Below are positions 11,228-23,365 of a stretch of 64,000 nucleotides of DNA, piece after piece. This stretch comes from Schizophyllum amplum (taxonomy: Eukaryota; Basidiomycota; Agaricomycetes; Agaricales; Schizophyllaceae), in assembly GCA_007026445.1 (NCBI GenBank), contig VDMD01000010.1, positions 744,001 to 808,000 of the forward strand, in the 5' to 3' direction. Both the position numbers and the translations under genes were made by a program. The notes beneath the pieces were generated by a model. That model searched no databases, had not been told where the DNA came from, and saw only the letters and a program-made list of their open reading frames with translations. Positions within the stretch are counted from its first letter, which is position 1. Every line of letters starts with the position of its first letter.

Positions 11228-12278
11228 TAAAGCGAAGTACGGGATAGAACACATTAAGGTGTCCACGTATAACTCGCAAGGAAACGGGAAGGTGGAGCAG
11301 CTACACTGGGATATAAGACAGTCACTGGCGAAAGCTACAGCTGGACAGATTCACAAGTGGTACTTCTACTTACACCTCATCTGGTGGGCGGACAGGGTTA
11401 CCTTGCAACGAAGGCTGGGGGTCTCACCCTACTTCTTAGTAACAGGTGCCCATCCAGTCTTACCATTAGATTTAGCAGAAGCGACGTGGTTAGTAGACTA
11501 TCCTGGCGAGCCCTTGAGTCGAGCAGATCTCGTCGGACTCCGAGCTCAGGCTCTAGCAAAGCACCATGATATAGTGAACCTGGTCCGAGCAAGAATTACG
11601 CGGGAGAAGAGAGCGCGTCTATCCCGATACGAAAGGCAGTATGGTACGGTTATAAAGGTCCTAGACTTTAAACCAGGTGATCTTGTCCTCATACGGAACA
11701 CTCGCATAGAGAAGTCCCATAGTACCAAAATGCTACCTCGTTACTTGGGTCCTATGGTGGTCCTGAGGCGCACCATAGGAGGGTCTTACATCGTCTGCGA
11801 GATGGATGGTACGGTCTATCACAGTAAAATAGGTGCTTTTCGAGTTCTGCCCTACAAGGCTAGGACTAGTATTACGTTGCCAGTCAACATACAGGACTTG
11901 ATTGACACAACGCCTGAGCGTCTTGAAGAAATGATGAACGAGCCCGAGACAGAACACCCGGACGATGTCCCGAGTGAGGAAGATGTGCCGGTCGACCCGC
12001 ACCAGGGGGTCGAACGGGTGCTGGACGAAATTAATGGCGAGTTTGAGGCCGCGAAGGGCACGCTGCCTGAACCGCGACCCCTATCGCCTATACTGGAAGA
12101 AGATGAAACCCAAATAGTACTAGAGGATCAGCCTGAATTACCTCTAATTCAGGCAGACCTGCCGGAAGACTTGGAAGATGAGCCAACAACAGTAGGAAGG
12201 CCCGTTCGGCAAAAGAAACCGTCTGCAGCACTTGCTCGAGCTGGAGGTTGGGACGCTGTCCTAGGACGGGTGCGATAG

Positions 12279-12479
12279 AACCGAAGGTCACTCCACGGGT
12301 TATGGTGCCACAAAACTGTGATACCATTGACTCAATAACCTAATAGTAAACTACTACGCCACCGGTCTTTTACCAGACAAAAGGGAGCAAAAGGCAGGTA
12401 CGCTAATCGGTGTCTAAGAGTCCGAGTACCCACGCCGCTCAAGCAGCCAGCCAACCCGTACGCTGCAGAAATACGGATA
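12279..12479. other. Gypsy-E 3' flank, no LTR recognised
   Basis: A purine-rich run AAAAGGGAGCAAAAGGCAGG lies at about 12378-12398 and could be the Gypsy-E polypurine tract. What follows is cut at 12480 by a MITE, so an LTR cannot be delimited. Confidence 0.3.
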
Positions 12480-12871
12480 CTGTAGCATTTCGACCGTAGG
12501 TTCATGTCACACGTCACGACCGCCCTTGAACTGAACCTAACCGACTTCGGTCACAAGTCATGCACCACCGCGAACAACGCGACAGGCCATTGAAATATGA
12601 AATTTACCATTGATTTTTGCGTTAATTTTTCTTGAGCCTTCAAAACCGACCCTATCTGTCTGCTAAGAGGTTGTTTGCTATGTATCTGACCTGTACAAAC
12701 CCTAGCTTACTGCCAAATACAATAAAAACCCTTTTAAGTCAATGAACTTGCAAAAAGTCTGTGAACCTATCTGGTCCTTGTCACACCTCTAGCAGTTGGC
12801 TGAACTCATGAACATCCCGGCTGAACTTGTCACAGGTCACACCCGGTGAACCTACGGTCGAAATGCTACAG
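12480..12871. mobile_element. TA-flanked MITE (392 bp)
   Basis: The ends are 25-bp inverted repeats starting CTGTAGCATTTCGACCG, flanked by TA at 12478-12479 and 12872-12873. TA duplication points to the Tc1/mariner superfamily. It contains short internal repeats around GGTCACA and GAACC, and no reading frame. Confidence 0.8.
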
Positions 12872-12979
12872 TAACATTACAATGGTGACGAACGCCGATA
12901 GGCAGATCATCGTAAAAGAAAGGAGAGGGAAAAGAACGGACGGGACAGAACGGTAGGTGTTCGCCTCAGCGCGATGAAG

Positions 12980-15900
12980 TCAGGCATCGGTCGCAGGCAT
13001 GACGGTCTCGGCATCGCTGCCATCAGCGTCGTTGTCCTCAGCCTGAGGGGCCGCCTCCTCCAGAGTATCGACGTCCATCTCCTCGGAGATCACCGCCTTG
13101 GACTTGGGCGGGCGCTTGTAGTGTACTGGGCAGAATTACTTTGGGTCACCTCGGCCAATTCTGCCTGGCAACCCAGCTTTTGGCCGAATGGCAGCTGGTG
13201 GCAGAGAGTGGCGTGGGAAATTTTCGTGAAGCCACCATTACTTGGCTAAAGAGACCAAAGGAGGTTGATGCTCTCTATCACAGGCATTTATGGGTGCCTA
13301 TGGGCTTTGAATATGCTCATACATGTTGCAGGGCCAGCAGCCATCGACAACAGCGGCGGCAAGGCAGGTGGCGACTGGGTGGTGTTACGTGCCACCATGC
13401 ACTAACACGTATCTTCGCACTCCAGTGTGTCCACCATGGTCCGGACTCGGACCCAGTATCCAGTCCGCTGTCCGCGTCCATGTCCGGTCCGGGTCCAGTC
13501 CAGATCCCGCCTGGCTCGGGTGTCCGGCCAAGGGGGTCCGGCGATCGCAAAAAATGACCGCGGGTCGCTTTTCAGCTTAAGGCGGTTACCCCTCCCCCCC
13601 TCCCCCTCCACGTGACCCCCGGCAAGTGCCGGGACGCCGCCGGCTCGGCGGTACAGCGTGCTTTGGATGCCATAGGGCTTTAAAGCTCCTCTAAATACGT
13701 TATTAATGACATACAGATTGCTTTGTGCACCCTTGGGATGCATGATGGTGATGGCACCGAGGTGGCACGAAATACTTCAACTACACACGTGACTGCCCGG
13801 AAGGCCGAAGAGCACGTGGTTGACCTTCGTAGGGCAATGAGACCTGCTCAGACAGATTATATAGCTTGTTTACAGACCAATCAGGTCATATGTACTACTC
13901 TACATGCTACATAGGGTGGCAGAGGCCTTAGGAGGGTCAGGTCACGGTGGGGTCGACTTTCAGCTTTCGCCGGCCTCGGACCCCCCCTCCCTCCCCACCC
14001 CCGGTGCGCTATTTTTAGTTCTGGACCCCCTTGTGTCCGGCACCCCTCGGATACATTGGTAATGTCCTTGTCATGTCCTTCACGTCCACTACGCTTGCTA
14101 TCTGTTCCTTGTCATGAACCCTTACGTTTACCTGACCCCTTCCCTCATATCTACGGATCCGATCCGTCCTTCCACATGGTCCAGTCCGATTCGGACTTCC
14201 GGACAGTCCGGACCGGTTATCGGATTCGTTATCTGTCTATATCTGTCCTTCTGTCTACTTAGTATATAAGTCCTACATTCTGTACTTTGTAGACAGGCTC
14301 AATATCAACCAGGATAAGCCCCTGTTGAGATCAGAGACCCTTCCCTCAATCTCTTCCTTCCTAGTCCGACCCTGCGCCTATCCTTGACTCTTATCCATTC
14401 ATCTTCGTCCAGTCCACCCTCATCCGATTTCGTCCGATCGCGTCCGATCGTGTCCGATCCTTCCCCATCCGAGTCCTGTCCGCCATCTGCGATGTTCTGG
14501 GGTGAGCACGAGTAGTCCCCGACCAGGGATACAATAGGGACGAGTTTCCGGACTCGACAGGCAGGCCGCACGGTCCTAACAGGTGGCGGCGCTGCGTCGG
14601 CAGTCGCCAATTGATGACGTAATCTACAAAAATCAATCAACAAAGGTGTTGCCGAGGCTTCTGCCTCGCTTGTATTTGTCCTAACAACTTAGATGTTTGT
14701 TTACTCTGTCAATGGGACATACAATTGTGCTAAAATGCTATACTGGGCTTCAAAAGCACCCCACGAGTAAGGCTCCAACCATATAAATTAATTACTATAT
14801 ATATACAGTTTTTACCGTATAGAATTACTCTCTATTTAGTGGTCTTGTTGTACTGGGTAACTATATAGTATACTATATGGTATACAGATGTCTATAATAT
14901 TAGAGATGTTGCCCTTTGGTTGCCCTTCTCAGCTGAGATGCATAACGATGTATTAGAATTGAAGGAGCAGGTGTTGTTTTAGCATGTGAGAACACCCTAA
15001 GAGCACCTTCCTTTTTTGTGCACCCTGGCCTAGGTGCACGTAAAAGGCAACAGCTTGGACTTTGGGTCACATCACGCTGTTGCACAGCAAGTGCCGGGCC
15101 CTGCAGCCTTTCAAGCTGAGGCTGAAAATGAGACTGGAAATATGGATGGTGTGCATGAACTCAGAGACTTCAGAGCATTGCTAAGTCCGTTGGCCTGCAC
15201 GTACGCTGCACGTGCCGCTGATATAAAAATGGCTCTGATCACTTTGCTGCACCTTCTTTCTGACCCCCCATCACAGTGCACCGCAGATGGCAGCGGCGGC
15301 TTTCTGTCTGTATGCCTTGAACTTAGGCATCGCATCGTCACCATTGCCCTCCCCAAGTCCACCTCATACGTATGGCACGCATAGTGGTACGCCAGCGGCC
15401 CGTAGGTCTTCTGCCGCATCTTTAGACAACCAACACAGAGCTGATCCGTAGGTTCTTCAAAGACTGGACAAGCAGCGCCAGCAATGCACCCGCGCTCATT
15501 GAGGATGAGTCCTCAAAATAATCTACTATATATACCGTATAATTACTATATATATACCATATACTTACTATATACCGTCTAATTAGTAATTACCCAAAGT
15601 TCTAGTAATTAGTTTATATGGTTGGAGCCTTACCCACGAGCCTTTGCAGACACTTGAGTACAGCCATGTTCTGCCAACCTCTGCCGCCGACCTTCGAATT
15701 CTGCCTGGCATGCCAGGGTGGCAGGCTGAATTGGCAGAATCTGGCTGGATTCTGCCAACAACACTAGCCCTTGGCCTTGCTGGACTGCGAAAGTAAATAA
15801 ATAAGTACTGGCGACGGATAGCTTGAATCACATACCTCGGCGACGGGCGCTTCGGCGCTCGTCTCTGCAGGAATACCGGCCAGCAGCGAGGCGACACCAG

Positions 15901-16890
15901 TACGCTGCTCCTGCAGGTGCTGATGGACAAGGAAGTGGACACCAAGGGCGCAAGCCGTGGTGGCAAGCTGCGAGTCCAGGTCCTTGAGCATAGCGGACAA
16001 ATGGGTCGCTTTTGGGGCACCAAACGCGGGCGCCTTGGCGATGGCCTCCGCAATCTTCTCGAGGGAAGCCGGAGCGTCGGTGCTGAGGAGCGCGGTGAAG
16101 ATCGTGTCCGTGTTGGCGGCGCCATGGTCCAGCTTGAGACGGCCGTATGTGGTGATATTCGCAAACTGAAGAGACATCAGTGGTGCTGTCGTGAGGAAAG
16201 GCAGTGGTAGTGCACCTTGTTGGAGCCGCCAGCATCAGCGGCATCAGTGAGGCCCCGCTTGTTGGGCTTCTTGTCAACTACCACAAGAACGTCAGGCGTG
16301 TGGACGCCAGGAACGAGGAGGTGTTTCTTGCCGCGAGCAGCGCGCGGGGCCTTGGTCGGGACCATGACCTCAACCTCGTCTTCCTTGGCAGCTTCAGAGG
16401 CGGCCTGGTCAGCCTCAATCTGGGCCACGGCATGAGCTATCGAGCGGACAGAACGGGGGAGCCACACGCCTGAGCCACAACAGAGTAGATGTGCTTCTTG
16501 ATCGCAGGGAAACCAGGGTAGCGATCGGTAGGGGGCATGTTGGGCGCGAAAGGGCTCTGCAGAGCGAGGGAGAGCTGCCTAGCCTTGACATACACGTCTA
16601 GATGCTCGATACATACATAGGCGGGGTCCTCGACGAGCGCCTAACGGGTAGTGTCAGGTACTGACGTCAAGAAGGGCATAACAACGCACCTGGAGCCAAC
16701 CATGCACGTCGCGAGACGGGCGATGGAACATCTCCATGTTCTCCTTGTGGAAGGGACCCTTCTGGTCGGCCGCCGAAAGATGGTGCCCCATGCGGGAATA
16801 ATGGGAAATGTTGAAAGCCTTGATGGACGACACGACCTGGTGAGTGCGAGGAAGCCCAATAGGTGGATTCACGTTCTTAGAGAAAGCCAT
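12980..16890 (-). pseudogene. Minus-strand gene of unknown function, split by a hAT element
   Basis: Exon 1 (16690-16890) starts with MAFSKNVNPP and ends GWLQ at a clean intron 16641-16689. Exon 2 runs from 16640 with VEDPAYVCIEHLDVYVKARQLS. Near 16435-16470 a very short intron (about 29 nt) or a small indel is needed to continue into the acidic linker AQIEADQAASEAAKEDEVEV. Introns at 16166-16215 and 15785-15835 follow, with the exon between them encoding TTYGRLKLDHGAANTDTIF and KIAEAIAKAPAFG. The last exon is interrupted by the element at 13119-15766. Joining 15774-15784 to 13118 and below gives an AT-hook-like KGRPPKSK, then an acidic tail ending at TGA 12980-12982. A TATTTAAGG box lies about 65 bases upstream of the ATG. 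The family is unknown. It could be a host gene or a transposon-borne gene. Confidence 0.5.
13119..15766. mobile_element. hAT-like element, 2,648 bp, no intact transposase
   Basis: The ends are TAGTGTACTGGGCAGAAT (left) and its inverted partner ATTCTGCCAACAACACTA (right). They are flanked by GCGCTTG (13112-13118) and GCCCTTG (15767-15773), a 7-bp duplication with one mismatch. Several GGCAGAAT/ATTCTGCC copies lie near both ends, like hAT subterminal binding repeats. The interior contains a GTCCG-rich stretch (about 13430-14560) and AT-rich blocks rich in TATATA (14780-14900, 15520-15590). An open frame at 15034-15384 shows no hAT motif. It is probably non-autonomous and itself contains another unresolved repeat. 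Confidence 0.7.
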
Positions 16891-17331
16891 GGCGCAAGTA
16901 AGGGCGGTGGACGAAAGAGCACAAGGAGACAGAACTATCCGTGTCCTTAAATAGTGCTGGAGCCACAAAACGAGCGGGCTTGCAGCGTAAGGGCGGAAAA
17001 TTTTCCCGAAGACAAAATGAGTACGGTATTTGCTGCGGCGAGGTCGCCGTGCTATTTTGGTGGGGGGGGGAGATAGGCCAGTCGGTACACACTTGAGCCG
17101 TGCATTTTTGAATTTTAGTCTGAGACTTGCGGGTAGCGGAAGCCAGATCGGAACTCAAACATTGGCCACGTGACCTCGGTACCGACGCCGCGGCAAGATC
17201 AACTTAGGCCAGTTGGACGATTGTTTGCGCTTTTTGGGTCACGCCAAGTGGCAAGGAACATAGTCTGTATTAGCCAAGAAGACAAGAAACATCTACGAAC
17301 AATTCTACTAAATCACAAGAAAAGGGAGACA
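16891..17331. other. Upstream region of the minus-strand gene
   Basis: Includes the TATTTAAGG box near 16945-16955 read on the minus strand. No other gene is seen between here and the X1 element. Confidence 0.4.
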
Positions 17332-20300
17332 CAGCTGATGCCGTAAAGCTTTTGCAAAAGTACCTGGACTTTTCCGAGCAGCCTATTGCAAAAGCTAGGG
17401 ACCCCTACCCCACACAGCCACATCCCCCTCCCGGGGCTTCCGGCTGGGGCCCTGGCTCACGGCGGGCTGCCGAGCCATCACCCCTAGGCAGCCCAAATAG
17501 GGCAGGGGCTCACGGGTTGCCCGCCGCACACGCCCGGCTCGCCCCCGCGCTTGCCTCGCGCCACGTGCACTCCGTGTCGCCTTCCCGTTTGGGCGGCGCG
17601 GGCGATCGGCACACTTGGGGGCGTCGCGCGCGCCCGCACCGCCGCCGCTCGCGCTCCCGGTCGCTCACGAGTTAATAAAAAAACGTGTATTAGCATAGTA
17701 TCTACATATACGATGACTATCTATATGGAGGGGGGGGGGAATACATGAAAGAAGCACGAAAAGTGCAGCGAAAAAATTCGCTTCTACGTAGGGCGCTCGC
17801 CGGCTAGCTGTGGGCCAGGCGAGCGGGCGTACGCGCCCTTGTAAAGTGAGTACGAGGGGGAGGGGGCAATGATGACAGCAGACGAGCTTCTAAGGGGCTC
17901 GTCATGCGGGCTTGCGGGAGGGGGGAGTGGTGCGCATGTGCGCGCGCGGCGATCACTAGTGGCCGGGCAGGTGGCGCGCAGGCAAAGCACAGCTGGGAGG
18001 GGACATTGAGGGACATTGAGGGTCAACGTAGAAGCAGACAAGCCTAGTATAGGGCTCGTCGCACGGGCTTGAGGAGTGGCACGGAAGGCGAGTGTAGCGC
18101 ATTTGCGAGCGCAGCGATGGCGGCGTGGGGCGGTGTGTAAAGCAGTGTGGGCCTTGAGGCAACAGGGGAGGGGGAAAGGAACCCAGCAGAATGCACCGGC
18201 ACCGTGAAATTGGGCGCGAGTTCCCGGTGCAAGGGGTACTCGAGCGCCCTCTTGCACGATGCCTCGCGCGCTGCTGGGTGCTGGGATAAAGGAAAATGGT
18301 TGTATGGAGGGTGGTGATAGGACCTCTTGTGTATGCGCCTAAGGCGAACAGCCCCTCGCGGTTTGCGCGCGCACATACAGGCGTCGTCGAGGGGGAGGGG
18401 GGTGGTGGGACAGGCAGTCGGTGTCCACCGCGTTTGAAGCGTGGTGTCGCCCCCACACTCGCCCCCTATGTATGTTACGCGGTCCCTTAATTATATTAGT
18501 AAAGTAACGACGTGCAGGGGGTCAATACGCACCTCCCGCCCGGGATCGCGCACGCAGCGCGCATCCCGCGCTTCAACTTCTTTTCTGGACGCGAGAGTGC
18601 ATATGTGCCGTTAATATTCGCCTTGACGTGTTTTGAGGTGTCGCGGGTGCGCCTGCTGGAAGACGGAGGCGGGCGGGGGCAATGGGGAGGTCGTTGTGGC
18701 GATGGGGAAGAGCGCAAGGGCGCTGATCGCTGTCGTTCGGCATCCCGGGCCGATCTCCGAGGCTCGCCGGCAATGCACTTCACGTCGCCGGTGTGTTTTC
18801 GGAGGAGTTCTGGCGCACTTTTGACTGGCAGAGCATCTAGAGTAGTCATAGAAGACCTGATTACAAGAAAACCCGACGAGATTCTATCTAAAACTGAGGT
18901 CATGAGGGCTGTTCTTTGCCAGTCAGGTATGTGCCGGTTTGCACTTGTTCTTGAGCTAAGCACTGGCGAGTTCAGGTCTTATACATCTTCCAGGAGATAC
19001 AGTCAAAGTTGGGATGGATCCTTACAGTATAATGAGACTTATTACAGCTGTTGATTGACCTTTATCTACTCTAGATGAATGAGATTCAGTGATAGATAAG
19101 CTGCAGAGCTCACTACTCTTGCAGCTCTTGACATTACCAGCTAGTTTGAGGTTCTGGCTGCTCATTCAAGACTCATAGGCTTGTCAGACAGTCTTAAAAG
19201 ACAATATCAGCATGTTTTAGGGCGATCGAAGTCCCCGATGCGTGGATATTGTGTTATGTCGCGCCCCGAACGCGCTCGAAATGGGCGTGTTCGTGACGTG
19301 ACATAACACATCGCACCCTCCTCTCTCCACCATCCTCAACACGCCGGACGCTCAAAAGCACGTCGATCGACGCCGGTTCTTCAATGACGGGGCGCGGGGG
19401 ACTCTTGGGAGTCCCCCTCAGGTGCGTCCACTTTCAAAACATTAAAATTTAGCTGAATACAGTGTAGATATGGTAGCTGCAGAGCGCCGAATGCGCTCTG
19501 CAGCTATTAACGCGCATCCGCGTCGCATCCAGGCATTGGAAACCCACCCCCAACATCCCCCCAGCACGTCCGCTGCGTGCGCCAGCCACCGCGCGCTCCC
19601 AGTCGCCCGCTGTCACCCACACCGTAGCCGTCATGTCGGCGGGCTAGCGCCCGCTGTATGACGGCTCATCCCTTACCCCCCCTTCGTCCTGCTTGGACGA
19701 AGCGGGTAGGAGGAGGTGAGCGTGGACGCGCTGCGCTTGCGGCGCGCTCCGCAAGCGACAGCGGGCGGCGCGCGTACGTACCCATAAGGAAAGGCACGGG
19801 TCTACCCCCGGGTTTCTGGGGCTGACCCGTACCCGTACCCGTGAGAAACCCCTACCCGTGGCGTGGGTTAGATACACGGGTTACCCGCGGGTCGCCCATG
19901 GGTTGTGCGTCAACCTGCCTCTAGGGGCGTGTAAAAGGCTCGTCAGACAGGTTTTGAATTGAATTATTTAGTACATAAGTACACTGGTAGGATCTGGGTG
20001 GTGCGCGCGTAATCGCAAGCGGGAAGGCAAAGCGCGCACGCGTAGCGCATCTATTCGCGCCAGACTGCGCGTGTAGCCGCTTGGCGCACAGCGCGCGCGG
20101 CCCGCGCCGACGCGCCACGAGCACTAAGGCCTGCATGGTGGTGGTGGGAGGGAGGGTGTTGGAAATAGCCACGGTTGGGGCCGTGCCGTACTGACGCGCC
20201 TGAAGTGTGTCCGCTGTGTGCGAGGTTGGAAGGCCCGTAGCTGTACATGGCCGCCGAGTACCGCGCCGCGAATGCCCGGTGCGATGAGTACTCGAGCAGT

Positions 20301-21918
20301 GGGCGCTCGGCGGGGTGTACAGCAGGGGTGGGGAGTGGGGTATTGGGTGACCTGAGGCAACGCGCATGCGCGCACCGCTGCTTGCCGTGACGCGCGTGCT
20401 GCAGCGGAAGGGGTGCGGGGAGCGATGGCTGCTGCTCAGATCCAGCATGACGGCTGCAGCATTGAGTTAGCTACGATACAGCGCAGGGCGTGGCCACGCA
20501 CCTGCACACCGCGCCGCGCGCTGCGCGCCCGCCTTCTACGATCCCCGTCTTCTACTGCTTGTTAGACTTCAATGAGCTGCTGGGCTTCAGGTCCTTGTGT
20601 TGACAAGGTGGGCGGGTCAAAATTTATGAGGAGGGGGGGGGACTGGGCAGCGGCGAGGTCGTGGTGGTCGTGGAGGAAGAACAAGACGTGTTGATCGCGG
20701 GCTTGCGGTAAATCAGACCGAATTGCCGAATCCTGTCGCCGACGCGCACGTCGACGGCGGCGAATTTATAGTCAATTTTGGGTGCACTTTTGCACTTCGA
20801 TGCGTCCACTCTCAGCGTGAAAGCATTGCAGTAAGAAGCGTGGCCATGGCCATGAAACTGCGTGTTTATTGGCGGATTTTTGACGGATTTCCCACGGGTT
20901 GCGGCGGGTTCGCGGGTCGGCCGAGTGCGACCCGTACCCGTACCCGTGAACTGATCCTACCCGTGACCCGGCGGGTTTTTGAAGCCTTTCCTTACGTACC
21001 CACCAAGACCCGCGAGCCCGCTGCACCACCCTCCTGGGCGCGTCAACGCGCCCTCCACTGGATGAAGCAGCATCACAAGGAGCGTGAGCTGCGTTTGCGC
21101 TGGCCCCCGCTGCCCCCACCACCGTCGCTCCCATGTCCGCGCCCGCGCCACGCGCCCACCCGCCACCCAACGCGCCACTCCCCGATTCCGCGCGACAAGC
21201 CCGCCCCCAGGCTCGCTCGCTTCCACCTCTATCTTAGCCCCCCCTCCCTCTCACAGCCAGCCGCACGCCGCCACTGCGCCACCCGCAGCCGCGATCGCCG
21301 CGCACGCGCAGCCACGGCGCGGCGCGGCGCCCCGGCGTCCTGCTCACGGACGAGCTCCTTGAGAGCTCGTCTTCCGCATAGAGCGCTCCCCTCCCCCTCC
21401 CCCCTTCAATACTATACGCCGCACGTGCGCTCGTCCAATCCAGCGAGCGAGCGCCCTACGCGCCTGCGAAATTTTTTCGCAGCGCTTTTCACGCGTTTTG
21501 TTGTATTCCCCCCCCTCCCCTTCATATAGATAGTCATCATATATGTAGATACTATGCTAATACACGTTTTTTTATTAACTCGTGAGCGACCGGGAGCGCG
21601 AGCGGCGGCGGTGCGGGCGCGCGCGACGCCCCCAAGTGTGCCGATCGCCCGCGCCGCCCAAACGGGAAGGCGACACGGAGTGCACGTGGCGCGAGGCAAG
21701 CGCGGGGGCGAGCCGGGCGTGTGCGGCGGGCAACCCGTGAGCCCCTGCCCTATTTGGGCTGCCTAGGGGTGATGGCTCGGCAGCCCGCCGTGAGCCAGGG
21801 CCCCAGCCGGAAGCCCCGGGAGGGGGATGTGGCTGTGTGGGGTAGGGGTCCCTAGCTTTTGCAATAGGCTGCTCGGAAAAGTCCAGGTACTTTTGCAAAA
21901 GGCCTATGTCTACAGGTG
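17332..21918 (-). mobile_element. X1: 4.6-kb element with about 470-bp inverted repeats and no transposase
   Basis: The left end starts CAGCTGATGCCGTAAAGC and the right end, read inward, starts CACCTGTAGACATAGGCC. From TTTTGCAAAAGTACC onward the two arms are nearly identical for about 460 bases (to about 17800 and from about 21430). The target duplication is 7 bp, GGAGACA (17325-17331 and 21919-21925). The interior is GC-rich with inner palindromes such as GACGAGCTCCTTGAGAGCTC and runs of G, and a central TTCGTGACGTGACATAAC block. No coding frame is convincing. X2 (25603-43194) has the same sequence in opposite orientation, and X3 is a diverged relative. The superfamily is not recognised. Confidence 0.85.
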
Positions 21919-22039
21919 GGAGACAGATGTAAATAAATCAGTAAAAATCCCCGAGAGAAAGCCGTCAAGAAATAGTCCATACAAGGATAAATTCAACCTC
22001 TGGGGTAAGCAAGAAAACCAAACCAAGATAGTCTAGGAG

Positions 22040-23365
22040 GTAGGCTGGGGGCGGGAAGGATTAGTAAGATAAGGGAAAGAAAAAGACAGAAGACGTACGC
22101 GAGGCTCCCGTGCCGCAAGACGCGCGGAGCGGCGGAGGCGCGACCCTTGAGCCTCAGCCCGACTCAGACGAGGGGACGGAGCATTGCCGGCTACCGGTGG
22201 AGGTATCTCTACGGAGGGGAAGACGTTGGGCGGCAGATAAAACATGAGCCGCCCCGACAAATCCCAAACCGCGGAATGGGCGCGCACTTGGTCCTACATC
22301 TAAGCATCAGTACGGAAAAGGAGTAGAAGAGGAGGAGATAGAACATACCTGCGTCACATACCGCACCGCTCTGTCTGGTAGAACGGCCAAAACTACGTCA
22401 TCGTCTGGAGTAAGGGGACGCGGAAACCACGGGCAGTTCTATCTGAATGGATAAGAGAGTAGGCGACAAAGGAGAGAAAGAACGCACCAAGAGGGCCTCT
22501 TGGGTGGGAAACAACCTGGGAGGGGCTGACACGGCTCTACAAGACAGAAACTCCGGGGTTGTCGAACACGAAGGAAGCTCCGTTTGGGCGCAAGAGACCC
22601 AAGAAGAAACCGAGGAGGGCCGTGAGGGAGGTGCATCAGCGAAAGACGGTGACGCACTGTGCCCGTTGTGCAACCGCACCGCGGAATCACCGTCTTCAGA
22701 AACGGAAGAGGGAAGAGACAGCTCAGACGAGGCAGGAGACAAGCTCACCACCTCGTCTGCAAGCACCCAAGCCGGCTCGCCCGCATGAAGGAACGCCAGC
22801 GTCCTAGGCGGATCCGGGGGCAGAGGCGGAAGCTCCTCCGAAGGCGAAACCGGGGGAAGAGGCGGAAGCTCGTCGGAAGGCGAAGAAGCCGGCTGGACAA
22901 GCTCATCCACCATGGGAGGATCAGTGGCGAAGTTCTCGACAAGCGACGTGTTGTCCGCGGCGAGTTCCTCGAGCAGCAGCACGTTGATCAACGGCGCATC
23001 AGCAACCAGTGCGGCCAGAACAACCTGGGCAACGGGCGGCTCGGTGGTCAAGGCGCGTGGAAACAATGATTGACTGTCCACAACGCATCGCTCCTCGAGG
23101 ATAGGCACACGCTGCTCCTCTGGGGTATCCGGTCGAGCAGATAGAACGACGGGAGCCTGGGATGGTCAGCTAAACGCACGAGAGATTCAAAGGGAAATAA
23201 CGCACTACCAGGGACCCCTGCGATAGCGGTAGCTCCAAGGGAGGAGGTATAACCACAGGCTCGGCAGAAGACACAGGCGCTGCCTGCGTGTCGGAAAGGG
23301 ATGGCAGGGCAGGAACAGGCCAGTCCTCGTTGGTCGCCCGTTGCCACAAGCCCATCGCAGATGTA
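22040..23365 (-). CDS. Possible multi-exon gene of unknown function
   Basis: Read on the minus strand, an ATG near 23355 opens GLWQRATNEDWPVPALPS. A GT-AG intron of 49 nt follows at about 23169-23217. A long exon to about 22398 then starts PVVLSARPDTPEEQRVPILEE and contains repeated DELPPLPPVSPSEELPPLPP. Another intron-like GTATGT...TTAG segment at about 22304-22351 leads to a short exon with RRSARLAAREPRV. The product would be acidic and Pro/Ser-rich, much like the low-complexity linker of a retroelement polyprotein or a disordered host protein. It abuts the truncated RNase H of Copia-F, so it could be a chimera of element debris. Confidence 0.3.

Larger units (their letters stand above)
5535..12278 (+). 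pseudogene. Gypsy-E pol, 3' half (integrase), split by a Tc1 element
   Basis: Read as 5535-6129 joined to 11230-12278 it is one 547-codon frame ending at TAG 12276-12278. It holds an H2C2 integrase zinc-binding domain (HNSLGHRG, then CHWC), then the catalytic core with HIDTMHM (first Asp), VTDNGP (second Asp) and GNGKVEQ (Glu). A C-terminal segment with GPMVVLRRTIGGSY and an acidic tail follow. Integrase inserts element cDNA in the nucleus. The Tc1/mariner element at 6130-11227 splits the core right after the second Asp. The frame closes exactly if the element and one TA are left out. The N-terminal part of the same pol lies at 54918-56331. No clear 3' LTR is visible downstream. Confidence 0.85.

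Noticed and set aside
12480..12871. Gypsy-E 3' LTR
   Set aside because: The TG...CA look comes from a 25-bp perfect terminal inverted repeat with TA duplication, which fits a MITE. No copy exists at the 5' side of Gypsy-E.
17352..18490. Several long Arg/Pro/Ala-rich open frames in X1, X2 and X3
   Set aside because: They occur in both strands at once in GC-rich palindromic DNA, are not kept open between X copies and have no domain. They are composition artefacts.
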